This document shows positions 47,746 through 58,965 of a stretch of DNA of 64,000 nt, one piece after another. Origin of the DNA: Apostichopus japonicus (lineage: Eukaryota; Echinodermata; Holothuroidea; Aspidochirotida; Stichopodidae). The stretch's first letter is position 1. Each line of letters begins with the position of its first letter. The stretch is taken from contig NC_092583.1 of NCBI RefSeq assembly GCF_037975245.1, positions 1,638,264-1,702,263 of the forward strand, in the 5' to 3' direction. The position numbers and the translations under genes are program-made. Below the pieces are notes generated by a model. The model did not search any database and had not been told where the DNA came from. It saw only the letters and a list, made by a program, of their open reading frames with translations.

Positions 47746-49944
47746 GAGAGTGTATGTTCAGCTGGCATTCACCAGCCAGCCATGTAGATGATAAATGGGG
47801 CTAGTAGTCCCAATATTGTGATATGTTGTGGGCGGAGGTCATATATTCGTTTGAGTTCACCAGGGGTCAAATTGTGGAAACCATTGTTTATCACAATATT
47901 TTAACAAGGACAGATGTCATATTTAGTATTTTGATGTATCACATTTAGTACAAGAAGCCAGTTTTTGAGGTCAATGGTCATTTCAGGACAGCCTGTGTCA
48001 TTGTGAATTATTGTTTGTCACATCACACTGCTTTTCACTGTATTACTAAGATCAAAATTACATCTAATGATCACCGTTTTATCTTTGTAACCATAACTTT
48101 GAAACAGTTTGAACAATGAAAGGATCTAATTGAAATGGAGTTATATTGTGGGAATTATCGTATACACACAGTCTCTATATAAATTACAAAGCCACTATCG
48201 TTTATGCCAAAGAATCTACCATATGACGAATAGCAGCAACCAATCAAAGCATTGGCTGCATAGGATTTGCTTTCAACAAGAAGATATTCATTGTATGTGT
48301 GGCTAAATGTGTGAGACTGCATTGACTCCTTACATAAGTGCTCATTTTGGACACTCAAAGAGTAAACTTCAGAAATAAGAGATCTGCCAAGCAAGATGAT
48401 ATACCAAATTGGAATTGGTCTTAAGTCCGAGTGCAGAAAGCTGGACTCGAGTACTATAAACGTGTGGGTATTACACATTTCTTTGTGGGTATACTGTACG
48501 GGTGGGATTTACATTAAATACGTGTTTGTTGCCACATTGTTCAGTTCAGTTCAGTGGTGTTGTTATTGTTTGTTGTGTAGGGCAATCAATCTTGTAAACC
48601 TTTATACAACAGACACATCCCTACCTGTGATTCATTGATTAACGGTAAACTGTAACCGTAGGTGCTTTTTTGTTTTTTAAATTATGTGATGCAACTTACC
48701 AGGTAGAAACAATTAAACTCAAGAACACTGTGATACAACAAATTTGAACACATTGTTAGTAACAGATGATGAAGCCACAAATGAAAGTATGAGTTCATGT
48801 ATAAGAATTCAAAATAATAACAATTTTGGAAGCTAGGAAAGTTTTAAAGAAAATGGTTACACATCTCTAAAAGAGTAACGGCGTTCCGTTATAACAATTC
48901 CTCATTCATATAAACACTTAATAGACATGCCTTTTTACCTGCAACTTTAAACCAGGGAGTTGAAAAAAAATAATATTCATCTGTTTGCACAAATCGTAGA
49001 TATAACCCTCAGTGTCAACGTGTAAATTGTGTAAACAAGAGTACAACGACACAGGATTCGGGATTTGAGCAGGTTTCCAATAACATGTTTTCGTACTTTT
49101 TGGAATAATATCTTTCTTTCTTTCTTTTAAAATAACCGCAACTTCTCAAAAGAACCGACATTTCTTCAAATCCTTTGTATAGATGATTGAATTTGTTTCA
49201 AAACAAATAAATGATAACAATCAACCGCAAAGTAGAAGGTTAAAAACACTCCCGTTACAAAGAAGTTTCATGCTGAAAGCAGTCAATGATGCGTTTCCAA
49301 ATTTCCTGTGATTTGTTTGACTAATAGTCCTTACCATTGTCTGCAAACATTTTTGCATTTATCGTGCTCAATAAACACAACGTATTTTGTTAAAATAACT
49401 TATTTATATAGCGCATTATACCGACGGTCTCAATGCAACTAATTGTAACGTTGCTGTCCCGTGTAGAGATAGCAAAGTTTGTATAGTATAGGCTCTCATG
49501 TGTGTGCACTCTCAAATATCACAACGTGTATGGTTGGCCACAGTGGACAAAATTCAGAAATTATGACGACATATCAGGAGGCAGGACTTTTTTATGTCTA
49601 CATAAAATTGATTTGATGTGGACATAAATTCAAATTAATGCTGGCATATATTAAAATAATGCTGGCACCGTACCGTACCAGCTGCGTACTGATAATGCAG
49701 TTGGCACCTTCCTCTTTCAATCTGTTTCAATCTGTGTGAATATTAATGTACATTTAAAGAGTTGTGTCTGTATTGCATGTATGGGCTACCACATTATGTC
49801 AAAATATTCTTGCTTATGAGTTGCACTTCTCTTTATATAGTAAGTACACCTTGTAAAGGGTTTCAGTGCAAACACATGAATTTATTTGTAATCTAAGATA
49901 ATACATATAATATTAATGTCCCCACGCTTCCATAGGCATGAGTT
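47746..49944. other. intergenic DNA between the 840-bp repeats
   Basis: AT-rich; frames of 107 and 80 codons (48155-48478, 48396-48638) lack recognisable domains. No retroelement proteins, which argues against the flanking repeats being LTRs of a coding element. Confidence 0.5.
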
Positions 49945-50784
49945 GTACACTGAAAACTTAAATTGGTTCACCGACTAACATAACGTTAGTCCATCTGGTG
50001 CCTCTCCTGACTAACACAGCCTTAATCAGTTGCTATACCGACTAATTTATTCCTTAGTCAGTTGGATTTCTTAGTCGGTCATCTTAGTCCGTCAGCTTAG
50101 TCGATCAACAATTTCTTAGTCGGTAAATGTATATTAGTCAGTTACATTAGTTGGTGACATTAGTCGGTCTTTACCGACTAATTTATACCAGCCACCGACT
50201 AGTTTATAGCAGGTTTTACATTAGTCAGGATGGTGCCTCTCCCGACTAACCTTTCTTAGTCGGTATCGACTGACTAGTTGCACTGACTAGAATCACTGAA
50301 AGAATTAAACCCGACTAGTTTCACTGACTAGCATCACTGAAAGAAAAGAGAGCAGAAGAAGCACAAATAATGTGTACGTTGGCAGTATTTATTTCTGATA
50401 AAACTTCTGATGTCTACAAAGGCTGACTTTCGACAGATAGAGAAGAAATCACTGTAAACAAAAATCTGAAAATCTGATTTTATTCCAACAAAGTTAAGAC
50501 AAGTTAATGGATCAAACATGAATCGCAAAAGTATAGCACTGCACAATAATGCAAAGTTGAATCTTGGGCAAGGGTTCCTCATGACTTTCGTTTTAAAGTG
50601 GTACCCCAAATCGACACCAGTTAAGTCTTCACGAACAAAAAGTGTTTCTCTTAACTACAAATGGCCTCCCACTTGTCTTCAGGAAGCCAAAATCTGCACC
50701 ATTATTGACCTGTGAACAGAAAATATGATATACGTGTAAGCACAGATACAGATATAGCACATGATAACTCACGTTATCCTAAAC
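49945..50784 (+). repeat. 840-bp direct repeat with TTAGTCGG array, right copy
   Basis: Matches 46688-47527, including the array and the AT-rich 3' part. Divergence is scattered single bases. The flanks show no shared target duplication with the left copy. Confidence 0.88.
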
Positions 50785-51118
50785 ATACATTTACATTAAA
50801 ATTTTATAACATATTGGGAGGTATACATTTAAATCTAGGTCCCTCAAATTATAAGCCAGGAATAGCAGCTTTACCAAATAATTATTAGCTTTGCACAGCA
50901 TAACACCAAGTTATTTTTCAAAGCTTAATAATTATGTTAATCATGTTAATAATGATCCCAATAGACCGGGAGCCCAGAGGGTTCGGTTAGCTGGGAAGGT
51001 AACCAATTGCCTTGTACATCACAATGTTCACAGTGCATTCCTGTATATGAAACCAGACGACTGGCAAACCGGCTGTGGTGGGTGTGGCTGGGAGAGCAAT
51101 TTTAAAGTCACCTGATAG
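50785..51118. other. spacer
   Basis: A short frame at 50891-51115 has no recognisable family. No other feature. Confidence 0.45.
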
Positions 51119-51705
51119 CTAACCTAGATCAGCTTTCATGGTAACCACATCAAAGTAAGTACAATGTGTCAGATATGGCCCCAAGAGCAACAAATGGCTA
51201 TTGCCAGTAATTATTGGTGGTGGGGTACCCCTGCCAGTGATCAATAATTGACCCCTCACGGCTGACCTAGGTCAGCTCATGAGGTAACCACTTGAAACCT
51301 ACTGGAAAATGTTGGTTAGGACTTCAGATACAAGGGATGGGCATTGCCAGTAATTTTTATTGGTGGGGTACCCCTGCCAGTAGACCCCCAAAATGCCCAT
51401 CCCCTCATTGACCTAGGTCAGCTCATAAGGTAACCAGTTGAAACCTACTGGAAAATGATAGGTATTACTTCAAATGTAAGTGATGGGCATTTCCAGTAAT
51501 TTATATTGGTGGGGTACCCCTGCCAGTAGACCCCCAAAATGCCCATCCCCTCATTGACCTAGGTCAGCTCATGAGGTAACCAGTTGAAACCTACTGGAAA
51601 ATGATAGGTATTACTTCAAATGTAAGTGATGGGCATTTCCAGTAATTTATATTGGTGGGGTACCCCTGCCAGTAGACCCCCAAAATGCCCATCCCCTCAT
51701 TGACT
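51119..51705. repeat. 146-bp tandem repeat with TGACCTAGGTCA, 4 units
   Basis: TGACCTAGGTCA occurs at 51263, 51409 and 51555, with a diverged start at 51119 and a truncated end at 51701: steps of 144, 146, 146, 146. Each unit contains GGTGGGGTACCCCTGCCAGT and AATGCCCATCCCCTC. The last two full units are nearly identical. It ends a few bases before block Y resumes. Confidence 0.93.
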
Positions 51706-51716
51706 TAGCTGTGTTT

Positions 51717-52833
51717 GTTCTTTATGCTGGATAGACTATAACCTGAATGATGTTTACCTGCTTTTGTTGATATATTGTCTATAAAGGCTTGTTTTGTGTA
51801 TACTAAGCACATTAGTCGGTTTGCCCCAAGATGTAACAGATAACTCACTTATGACAGTGTGAAAACTCCGTTGACTATATCTATGTGCCGCACAGCTTTC
51901 ATCTTATTCCAATGTTCAAAGATAACGACTAGGTGTATGTTTATTTGTACGTGGGTGAGTGTGCGTATGTGTGTAGTTGCGTGGCTTTAAATGGAATTTT
52001 AAGGAATTAAATCATGGTTTACAAGCAGATTAAGCGACACATAAAAATCTTGAGGTCTCTATTTGTTTGTTCTGTATACTTCTACGTCGTTATCTAAGCC
52101 TAGAAAACATTAATTAACAGGAGAAATTCATATAGGCTGTTATTACATTACAAATTATTAATGAAGCACTGGAACTGAAAGATAATGCATTGTTAGGTAA
52201 ATTCAAAATACCAATTGTGTGAACCTTTAAAGGACAAATGAACAACTAGATTATAAAAGAAGAAGAATAAAAAAAATGTTGACAGTGCTGCATGGAGTAA
52301 AGAGGGGGCGGGGCCACCTGGTCATCTGCTATGTGCCCTTACAGCTGGACCCAAACGTAGTTCGACATTAAAAGCCTTAAGCCTTAAAAGTCTTAAAAGT
52401 TAAGTAATATATGATATTTACCGGTCGTACTACGAATATATATGAGTCGCATCGCGATTTGAATGTACCTAAGATGATTTTCATATTTATGTGATATATT
52501 AATAGCTCTAACGGTAATTGGTATATATGTGTCGTTTACCTTATTTATTTTGTACAAAATAGATCATACTGACTCTACACATAGTAAAGGTTTTTTTTTA
52601 TCTATTCCTTTGATTATGGTTTATCAAGTAAAATTAATAAATCAATATTCCATAACAGAGATATACATATAAACATGTATGCGTGTGTGTGTGTGTTTTG
52701 TATGTCGCACATACCAAATTTGGTAAAGATCGTCGGTGAGGAAGCTTGACAGAATTGCTGTAAACTATTTGAAATATTCAAATATAATCGGTTCTATATA
52801 TTTCGAAATGTTTCCTTCTAGTATCTTGCTAAC
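51717..52833 (+). other. 5' flank of gene B, duplicated block Y
   Basis: Matches 6852-8191 apart from a deletion relative to A. GTTCT at 51717-51721 is the empty target of the solo LTR found in copy A. Confidence 0.65.
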
Positions 52834-55800
52834 ATGGTTCCGCAGACGAAGACAATATGTTTACAGTCCAAACGGATAATCGTTGTTATCTCTTTGTCCC
52901 TGTATGTAATCGTTGCGATCTTAGGGCTACTACACCAAGTCAACTTACCTCGCTTGAAGCCACTTTTCAAATCGAATGTAAGGTAAGTTAATGGTTTTGC
53001 CTCGATTTCAAGTTTTCGGTCTGTGAAAAGTCAGCTTCTGGTAAAACTTTTAGCTTTACTACTATAAAGGCCCCCCCTCCCCCTCTCAATCAATAAGTCT
53101 TAAAGCAGCATTTTGCGTTGGGTCGCTTTTTTCCACTTTTTTAACATGTGCATCGATTTTTTTACATGTATCAATCATAAAACAGCAATCTAAGATACCA
53201 TCCAAGTTTCACCCTGCCAAGAGCGTTAATTAGCGAGTAATTAACGATTTATGTCGATAAATGAGAAGAGTGTCCTCGACAAATTTCACAGTTAAAATTA
53301 ATTGCATACAATTCCGCCAAACCCACTAGTTTGAATTCAACCAATCAGAGATGCAGGTTTAGTTATGAGCCGTTGCTAAATATAGATTCAAGACTTCGCG
53401 TTGGTTGTACCAGGGAGTTGTTATGCAACTCCCTGGTACAACTGCCATATAGACTGTACACAAATCAAGCGTGGTGTTATATTACGTATCTGTCAATGAC
53501 GTTCGTAGTGTTTAAATATTCATATTATGGGCGAGGTTTATTGGGTTCCCAACGGAAAATATCTTGGAGAACAACAAAGTTGAAAGTTGCAAATTTTTCG
53601 ACTTTCATGCCACCATTTGAAGTAAAATATAAATAGATTAGCTAGTTATGTATGTCATTATGGCAAAGTATAGAATCAGTGAGGTTGAGAAAAATCATAG
53701 AAAAGGACGCAAAATGCTGCTTTAAAGCAGCATTTTGCAGCGACATGAAAGTCGAAAAATTTGCAACTTTCAACTTTGTTGTTCTCCAAGATATTTTCCG
53801 TTGGGAACCCAATAAACCTCGCCCATAATATGAATATTTAAACACTACGAACGTCATTGACAGATAAGTAATATAACACCACGCTTGATTTGTGTACAGT
53901 CTATATGGCAGTTGTACCAGGCAGTTGCATAACAACTCCCTGGTTGTACCAACGCAAAGTCTTGAATCTATTTTTAGCAACGGCTCATAACTAAACTTGC
54001 ATCTCTGATTGGTTGAATTCAAACTAGTGGGTTTGGGAACTGAATGCGATTAATTTTGTATGTGGAATACTCGCCAATTAACGTTTTTGGCACGGAAAAA
54101 CTTGGCTAATATCTTAATTTGCTGTTTTGTGATTTGATGTAAAAAGTATGTAAAAAACTCGATGGACATGTCAAAAAAGTAGAAAACGGCGACCAAACGC
54201 AAAATGCTCATGAATAAACATACTGTTCACTGATTGGTGGAATTCAAACTAGTGGATTTGGAGATATGAAAACTTTGTCGAGGACACTTTTACTCGTTAT
54301 CGACATAAATCGTTAATTACTCGCTAATTAACGCTCTTGGCAGGGTGAAACTTGGATGGTATCTTAGTTTGCTGTTTTATGATTGATACATCTAAAACAA
54401 ATCGATGCACATGTTAAAAAGGTGGAAAAAGGCGACCCAACGCAAAATGCTGCTTTAAAGTTGCAAGAATTATTGATGACTTCTTCGACACATTCGGACA
54501 TGATATTATCCTTATGTTTGGAATTAAGGGTGAGAATACTATACCGCCCTAACCACAAGTCATGTTCAAAGTTTGTCCCCGTTTCAGGAAAGCTCAAACA
54601 TGCCCGCATGTCATACAATGGAGCTATAAACTCTTTATTGCTCCATGGTCATACAGGCATACCGTATCTTCAGCGGGTGCCAGTTAACATTGGTCAATAT
54701 GCTCACGTTTCTGAAGGAAATCTTTGCAGATTTACTCAACAACTCAAAACGACCTCTTAAATTCCCGATTGCCCGTAAATGAACACATGTGAAGACATGC
54801 TTTTAGAAAATCATTACTCGAGATAGGAATACACTAGAGAGCTTCCCATAGCTTTATTTTGCACATAAGACAGCCTGCATCAATAAACAACCTTTTTCCG
54901 AGGGGGTCACATGGACTTTTTTTTTGTCTTCAAAGGTTTGAACCAGGGACCTCAGGTACTGCAGACGTGTACTCTCCCGTTCTGCCACCTCACCGCTCCA
55001 ATCTGACAATAAAGGAATTAACCCCTGTTCGACCTCGCAAGAGGTCCTACGGGGGAGATTATAGATACATAGACTTGTCATGTCATTTAATGGACCTGAC
55101 AGAGAATACCCAAATCTGAGGACACTGATTGGTCAATTTTTGTGTGCCACAGTGTTGAGGCACAGAAGCTATGCCTTATGTGTGCTAGTTTTTATAATTC
55201 TTTTTTTCATTTTAAAGACTTTTAGGTTCTCCCTAATAATGAAGAAAAAAGAATTAATTGCTGTCTCATCTCAAATTTATCAGGGATTCCATGAAGGAAT
55301 TCTCTATGCATCTATCCTCTGCTTGTTTTTTTTTTAGGAAAAGAGATGCATACTATAACATATAAGAATAGCCGCTTGTCTCTCTTCTTTATTCAACTCA
55401 TATCCACAGGTAATTTATATTGCCAACATTAAGATATGAGTAGAACAAAAGGTTTGTCATATCAGTATTGCAAAAATATGGGACAAAATCATGGAAAAAT
55501 TGCTGTAAATGTACCATCATGTTTCATAGTGTGACCCATATATGTTCTACTGTGGTAAAATCATGGTACAATTATGGTAAATTTACCATAGTATAATTGC
55601 ACCGTATAGTTTTACCCTATTTTTACTGTGGTTAATCATGGCACAATTGTAGGAATTTCACCTATGTAGTTTATGTACCATATTAACTTACCCTACTTTT
55701 ACTACAGAAATATCATGGTAAAACTATGGTAAATTTACCATAGTAAATGTACCACACTTTTACCCTACTTTTACCGCGGTAATATAATGGTAAAACTGCG

Positions 55801-58069
55801 GTAAATTTACCGTAGTAAATGTACTACACTTTTACCCTACTTTTACCGCGGTAATACCATGGTAAAATTGTGGTAAGTTTACCGTAGTAAATGTACCACA
55901 CTTTTACCGCGGTAGTACCATGGTAAAACTGTGGTAAATTTACCGCGGTAAATGTACCGCACTTTTACCCTACTTATACCGTGGTAATATCATGGTAAAA
56001 CTGCGGTAAATTTACCGCGGTAAATGTACCGCACTTTTACCCTACTTTTACCGCGGTAATATAATGGTAAAACTGCGGTAAATTTACCGCACTTTTACCA
56101 TACTTTTACCGCGGTAATACCATGGTAAAAATGCGGTAACTTGTTGTACCGCGGTTGATTTTACCACAATTTTACCACACATTTACCCTATTTACCACAC
56201 ATTTACCATAGTTTACCGCGGTAAAATTAGGGTACATTTTTTGCTGGGATAGTTGCACACTGTATGTACTATGTATTGTGTATGTAGCGCAATTTGGTAT
56301 ATATAGACTTACCGTTACGCGTGGCTACCAATGTATTACAGAATACATTTGTTTGTTTGGAGGGGGGAAAATCAGTCATATTCCTCACATTCAAACATCA
56401 AATTATATTTTACTAATGAAATAACATGTCTTGAACTCATCAAACTATCAAAAGTCCAGCAAATTTCATCAAAATAATTTCAAATCCATGGGCAAAAAAG
56501 TACATTGTTTGTATCATAACCTCATTTACATATTTGCATATCTAATTAGCTTAATTATAAAAAAATTATAAAAATTAAAACCTCATTTCAATACCTATCT
56601 GTCAATACTTGGGTCCCTATTGACAAAATGAACAGATTTTAAATAATTACAATGTGTAAATATTTCCCCCCAGGGGGACAATTATATGATCACAACATGG
56701 GAAAGAGGAGATAGGCCTAATTATCTTAGTAAGAAACACTTTTACCACTCAAAATCTTTGGTTGGATGGAGCGGACGTTAGACCAATCTCCAATGGTTTT
56801 CAAATGGCCGCCCAATCCTTTGTTTTGACAATTATTGGAAACCCCTTCTAATGTCGAAAGGAGATGATGAGAGGGGGTGGGGAGGGGGCTGGAACAAAAA
56901 AAAAGGTTTTTTCGTTCACTAGACTTCTTGAAAAATTAGTTTCAACGAATTAATGTGATGAAATAAATGTTGTCACCGTTTTTTCGATTTCCATTTGAAG
57001 GTTAACTGCAGGACTTTACCGAAGCTTTGCGCCTCTCGCTGAGTTAGAGTGGGGAGATATGAGTAATAATAATAATAATAACACATTGGTTTCCACACAT
57101 GAGCCAGAATGTTCACCAAAACAGAAGATAGTGTTTATAAAGACACACAAAACAGCGAGTACAACAACTGCTTCCATCTTTGAGCGATACGGTTATTATC
57201 GCAATTTGACGTTCGTTACGGGAAAAAGCCACGTTCTATCCTTTCCTGGCAAATTTAATCGCAAAGATGTGTTATCGTTCCCTAAGATGAAGAAGAAGAC
57301 GTTTGACATTTTAGCGAATCACGCCAGATATGATCGTAAGGAGATGAGTCTATTGATACCGAATGCAGTCTACGTCACCATCCTACGAAAGCCCGAAGAC
57401 CAATTGGAATCGGCTTTCGGATATTTCGAAATGTACAAAACGATTAATAAACTAGAGGGAGAAACACATTTGGAGGCTTATATGAAAGACCCGAAGAAAT
57501 ATTGGAAAAAGTTTAAAATGTGGCAACTGAGTAGAAATGGACAATTATTCGATTTAGGTTTCGAGCATGAGTTCGATGAGGATGACGTCAAATTAGAGGG
57601 CGCAATTCAAGACTTGGACGAGGAATTGGACCTTGTTTTGATCAGAGAATATTACGACGAGTCTCTCATTCTATTAAGAAAATTATTGTGTTGGGATTAT
57701 GAAGATATTTTATACATATCAGCTGGGGTCAGAAGTTCAAGTCATCGATTTCAGAAAAGTGACGAATTAATAGCGAAGATTAAAAAATGGAACCATGGAG
57801 ATGTTTTACTATATGATCACTTCAATCGGACATTTTGGAAGAAAGTAGATGCTTACGGTAAAGATTTTCAGAGAGACTTGAAATTTTTTAGACAATTAAA
57901 CCAGGAAGCTTTTGATCAATGTATCGATTCTTATAGACTTGACAGAGAAGATAGGAGAGAAGATAAATTTGTACTTAAGAATAATACAGAAAGGTGCACC
58001 AGGATTCTAAGAGCCGACATCGGATACACGAAACTTATTCGAACTTATATGAAAAAGAAATATGGATGA
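52834..58069 (+). CDS. GAL3ST-like: Gal3ST-family sulfotransferase, gene B (2 exons)
   Basis: Paralogue, or diverged allele, of gene A, with the same predicted Golgi PAPS-dependent galactose 3-O-sulfotransferase role. Exon 1 is 52834-52982 (49 codons plus two bases, donor AG|GTAAGT); exon 2 is 57001-58069, acceptor TTTGAAG|G; 405 aa. An in-frame TGA at 56996-56998, just before the acceptor, confirms that the upstream sequence is intronic. The signal anchor, the 5'-phosphosulfate loop (KTHKTASTTT) and the LRKPEDQLES motif are intact. About 30 residues differ from gene A, including L-to-V in the anchor, N-to-H in the stem, and clusters near the C-terminus (SYRLDRED vs SKKLDRKD). An extra Asn comes from an AAT repeat. 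The 4-kb intron is enlarged by two insertions absent from gene A; both splice sites remain intact, so it may be functional. Confidence 0.88.
53411..53435. repeat. CAGGGAG hairpin in left arm of TTAA element
   Basis: Arms CAGGGAGTTG / CAACTCCCTG. Flanks are GTTGTAC on the left and GTACAAC on the right: inverted, not direct. Confidence 0.7.
53918..53942. repeat. 25-bp micro-hairpin with exact 7-bp flanking repeats
   Basis: CAGGCAGTTG...CAACTCCCTG, flanked by GTTGTAC on both sides (53911-53917, 53943-53949). It is the mirror copy of 53411-53435, but its right flank is direct rather than inverted. Confidence 0.75.
54617..54647. repeat. 31-bp micro-hairpin with exact 7-bp flanking repeats
   Basis: AATGGAGCTATAAA...GCTCCATG between exact GTCATAC heptamers (54610-54616, 54648-54654), in the intron of gene B. 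The orthologous position in gene A is 8627-8657. Confidence 0.85.
54930..55010 (-). mobile_element. tRNA-like SINE head
   Basis: On the minus strand, A box TGGCAGAACGG (54977-54987) and B box GGTTCAAACC (about 54935-54945) are at tRNA spacing. A poly-A-like run follows (54919-54928 on the complement). No second copy of this SINE was seen in the window. Confidence 0.55.
55540..56235. repeat. array of GGTAAATTTACC / CCGCGG / CCATGG palindromes
   Basis: Dozens of units of the type ACCATGGTAAAA, CGGTAAATTTACCG, TTTTACCGCGGTAAT and TTTTACCCTAC. Almost every motif is its own complement or is answered by its complement, so either strand could fold extensively. Confidence 0.9.
56716..57000 (+). other. 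3' part of gene B intron
   Basis: Matches 8770-9051 of gene A, including the G-rich stretch and the T-rich tract (GTTTTTTCGATTTCCATTT) before the acceptor. Confidence 0.75.
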
Positions 58070-58437
58070 TTGCCCAAGAAATTACAATAGGTTCATTGAA
58101 CTTATAATATTATTGTTGTTGTTGTTATTTTATAATCATTATTATTATTATGATTATTATTATTCGGATGAATTGTCACTTATAGGCCTACGTATAACGT
58201 ATGGTCTGTGATAACGTATAATCAATAGAAGACCAACACTGTTTTTTAAAGCGATCGTTGATAAGTGCTATTTTTTCTTCTTCTTTTATTTGCTGTAATT
58301 GTAGACCTTTGGACTTTCAGATTATATATATCGAAGGAAACCGTCGTGAGTAATTCTTGCCTATTTCAACCGTTCCACCTTAGAATGTTAGACTCGCGTA
58401 TTAGTTACTGAATAGCTATGTTAGGATAGACAAGCCA
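58070..58437 (+). other. 3' flank of gene B
   Basis: Matches 10118-10500, with ATT/ATG triplet runs differing in length. Confidence 0.6.
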
Positions 58438-58440
58438 ATA

Positions 58441-58965
58441 CATACATACATCCATAGGCCTACATGCATACTCTCATACATACATACATACATACTCGCA
58501 TACATACATACATACATACATACATACATACATACATACATACATACATACATACATACATACATACATACATACATACATACATACATACATACATACA
58601 TACATACATACATACATACATACATACATACATACATACATACATACATACATACATACATACATACATACATACATACATACATACATACATACATACA
58701 TGCATGCATGCATGCATGCATGCATGCATGCATGCATGCATGCATGCATGCATACATACATACATACATACATACATACATACATACATACATACATACA
58801 TACATACATACATACATACATACATACATACATACATACATACATACATACATACATACATACATACATACATACATACATACATACATACATACATACA
58901 TACATACATACATACATACATACATACATACATACATACATACATACATACATACATACATACAT
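58441..58965. repeat. CATA tetranucleotide microsatellite with an ATGC core
   Basis: About 520 bp of (CATA)n interrupted in the middle by (CATG)n at 58700-58752. Gene A's flank has only about three CATA units at the same place (10544-10557). Met-Tyr-Val-Cys and Ile-His-Thr-Tyr ORFs in several frames are artefacts. Confidence 0.98.

Larger units (their letters stand above)
53104..54454. mobile_element. TTAA-targeting inverted-repeat element in gene B intron
   Basis: Ends AGCAGCATTTTGCGTTGGGT and ACCCAACGCAAAATGCTGCT are exact complements. TTAA flanks both sides (53100-53103, 54455-54458); gene A has a single TTAA at 8458-8461. Internally two such units meet tail to tail at 53720-53728 (GCTGCTTTAAAGCAGC), and mirrored arms (53331-53640 and 53735-54022) are nearly identical. 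TTAA duplications are known for piggyBac and Kolobok; the end sequence does not decide between them. ORFs of 101 and 126 codons are the same arm sequence read from opposite strands and carry no transposase motif. Confidence 0.9.
54766..56715. mobile_element. 1.95-kb compound insertion in gene B intron
   Basis: Gene A reads AAAACGACCT straight into AATTATATTAGTAAG (8757-8785). In gene B the same words are separated by this insert. It contains a minus-strand tRNA-like SINE (about 54930-55010), AT-rich sequence, and a palindrome array (55540-56235). I could not define exact ends or a target duplication. Confidence 0.75.

Noticed and set aside
46688..50784. LTR retrotransposon bounded by the 840-bp repeats
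   Set aside because: No target duplication, no retroelement proteins in the 2.4-kb interior, and the ends are only weakly TG...CA.
53331..54022. Two similar ORFs of 101 and 126 codons on opposite strands
   Set aside because: They are the two arms of the TTAA element and show no transposase or other domain.
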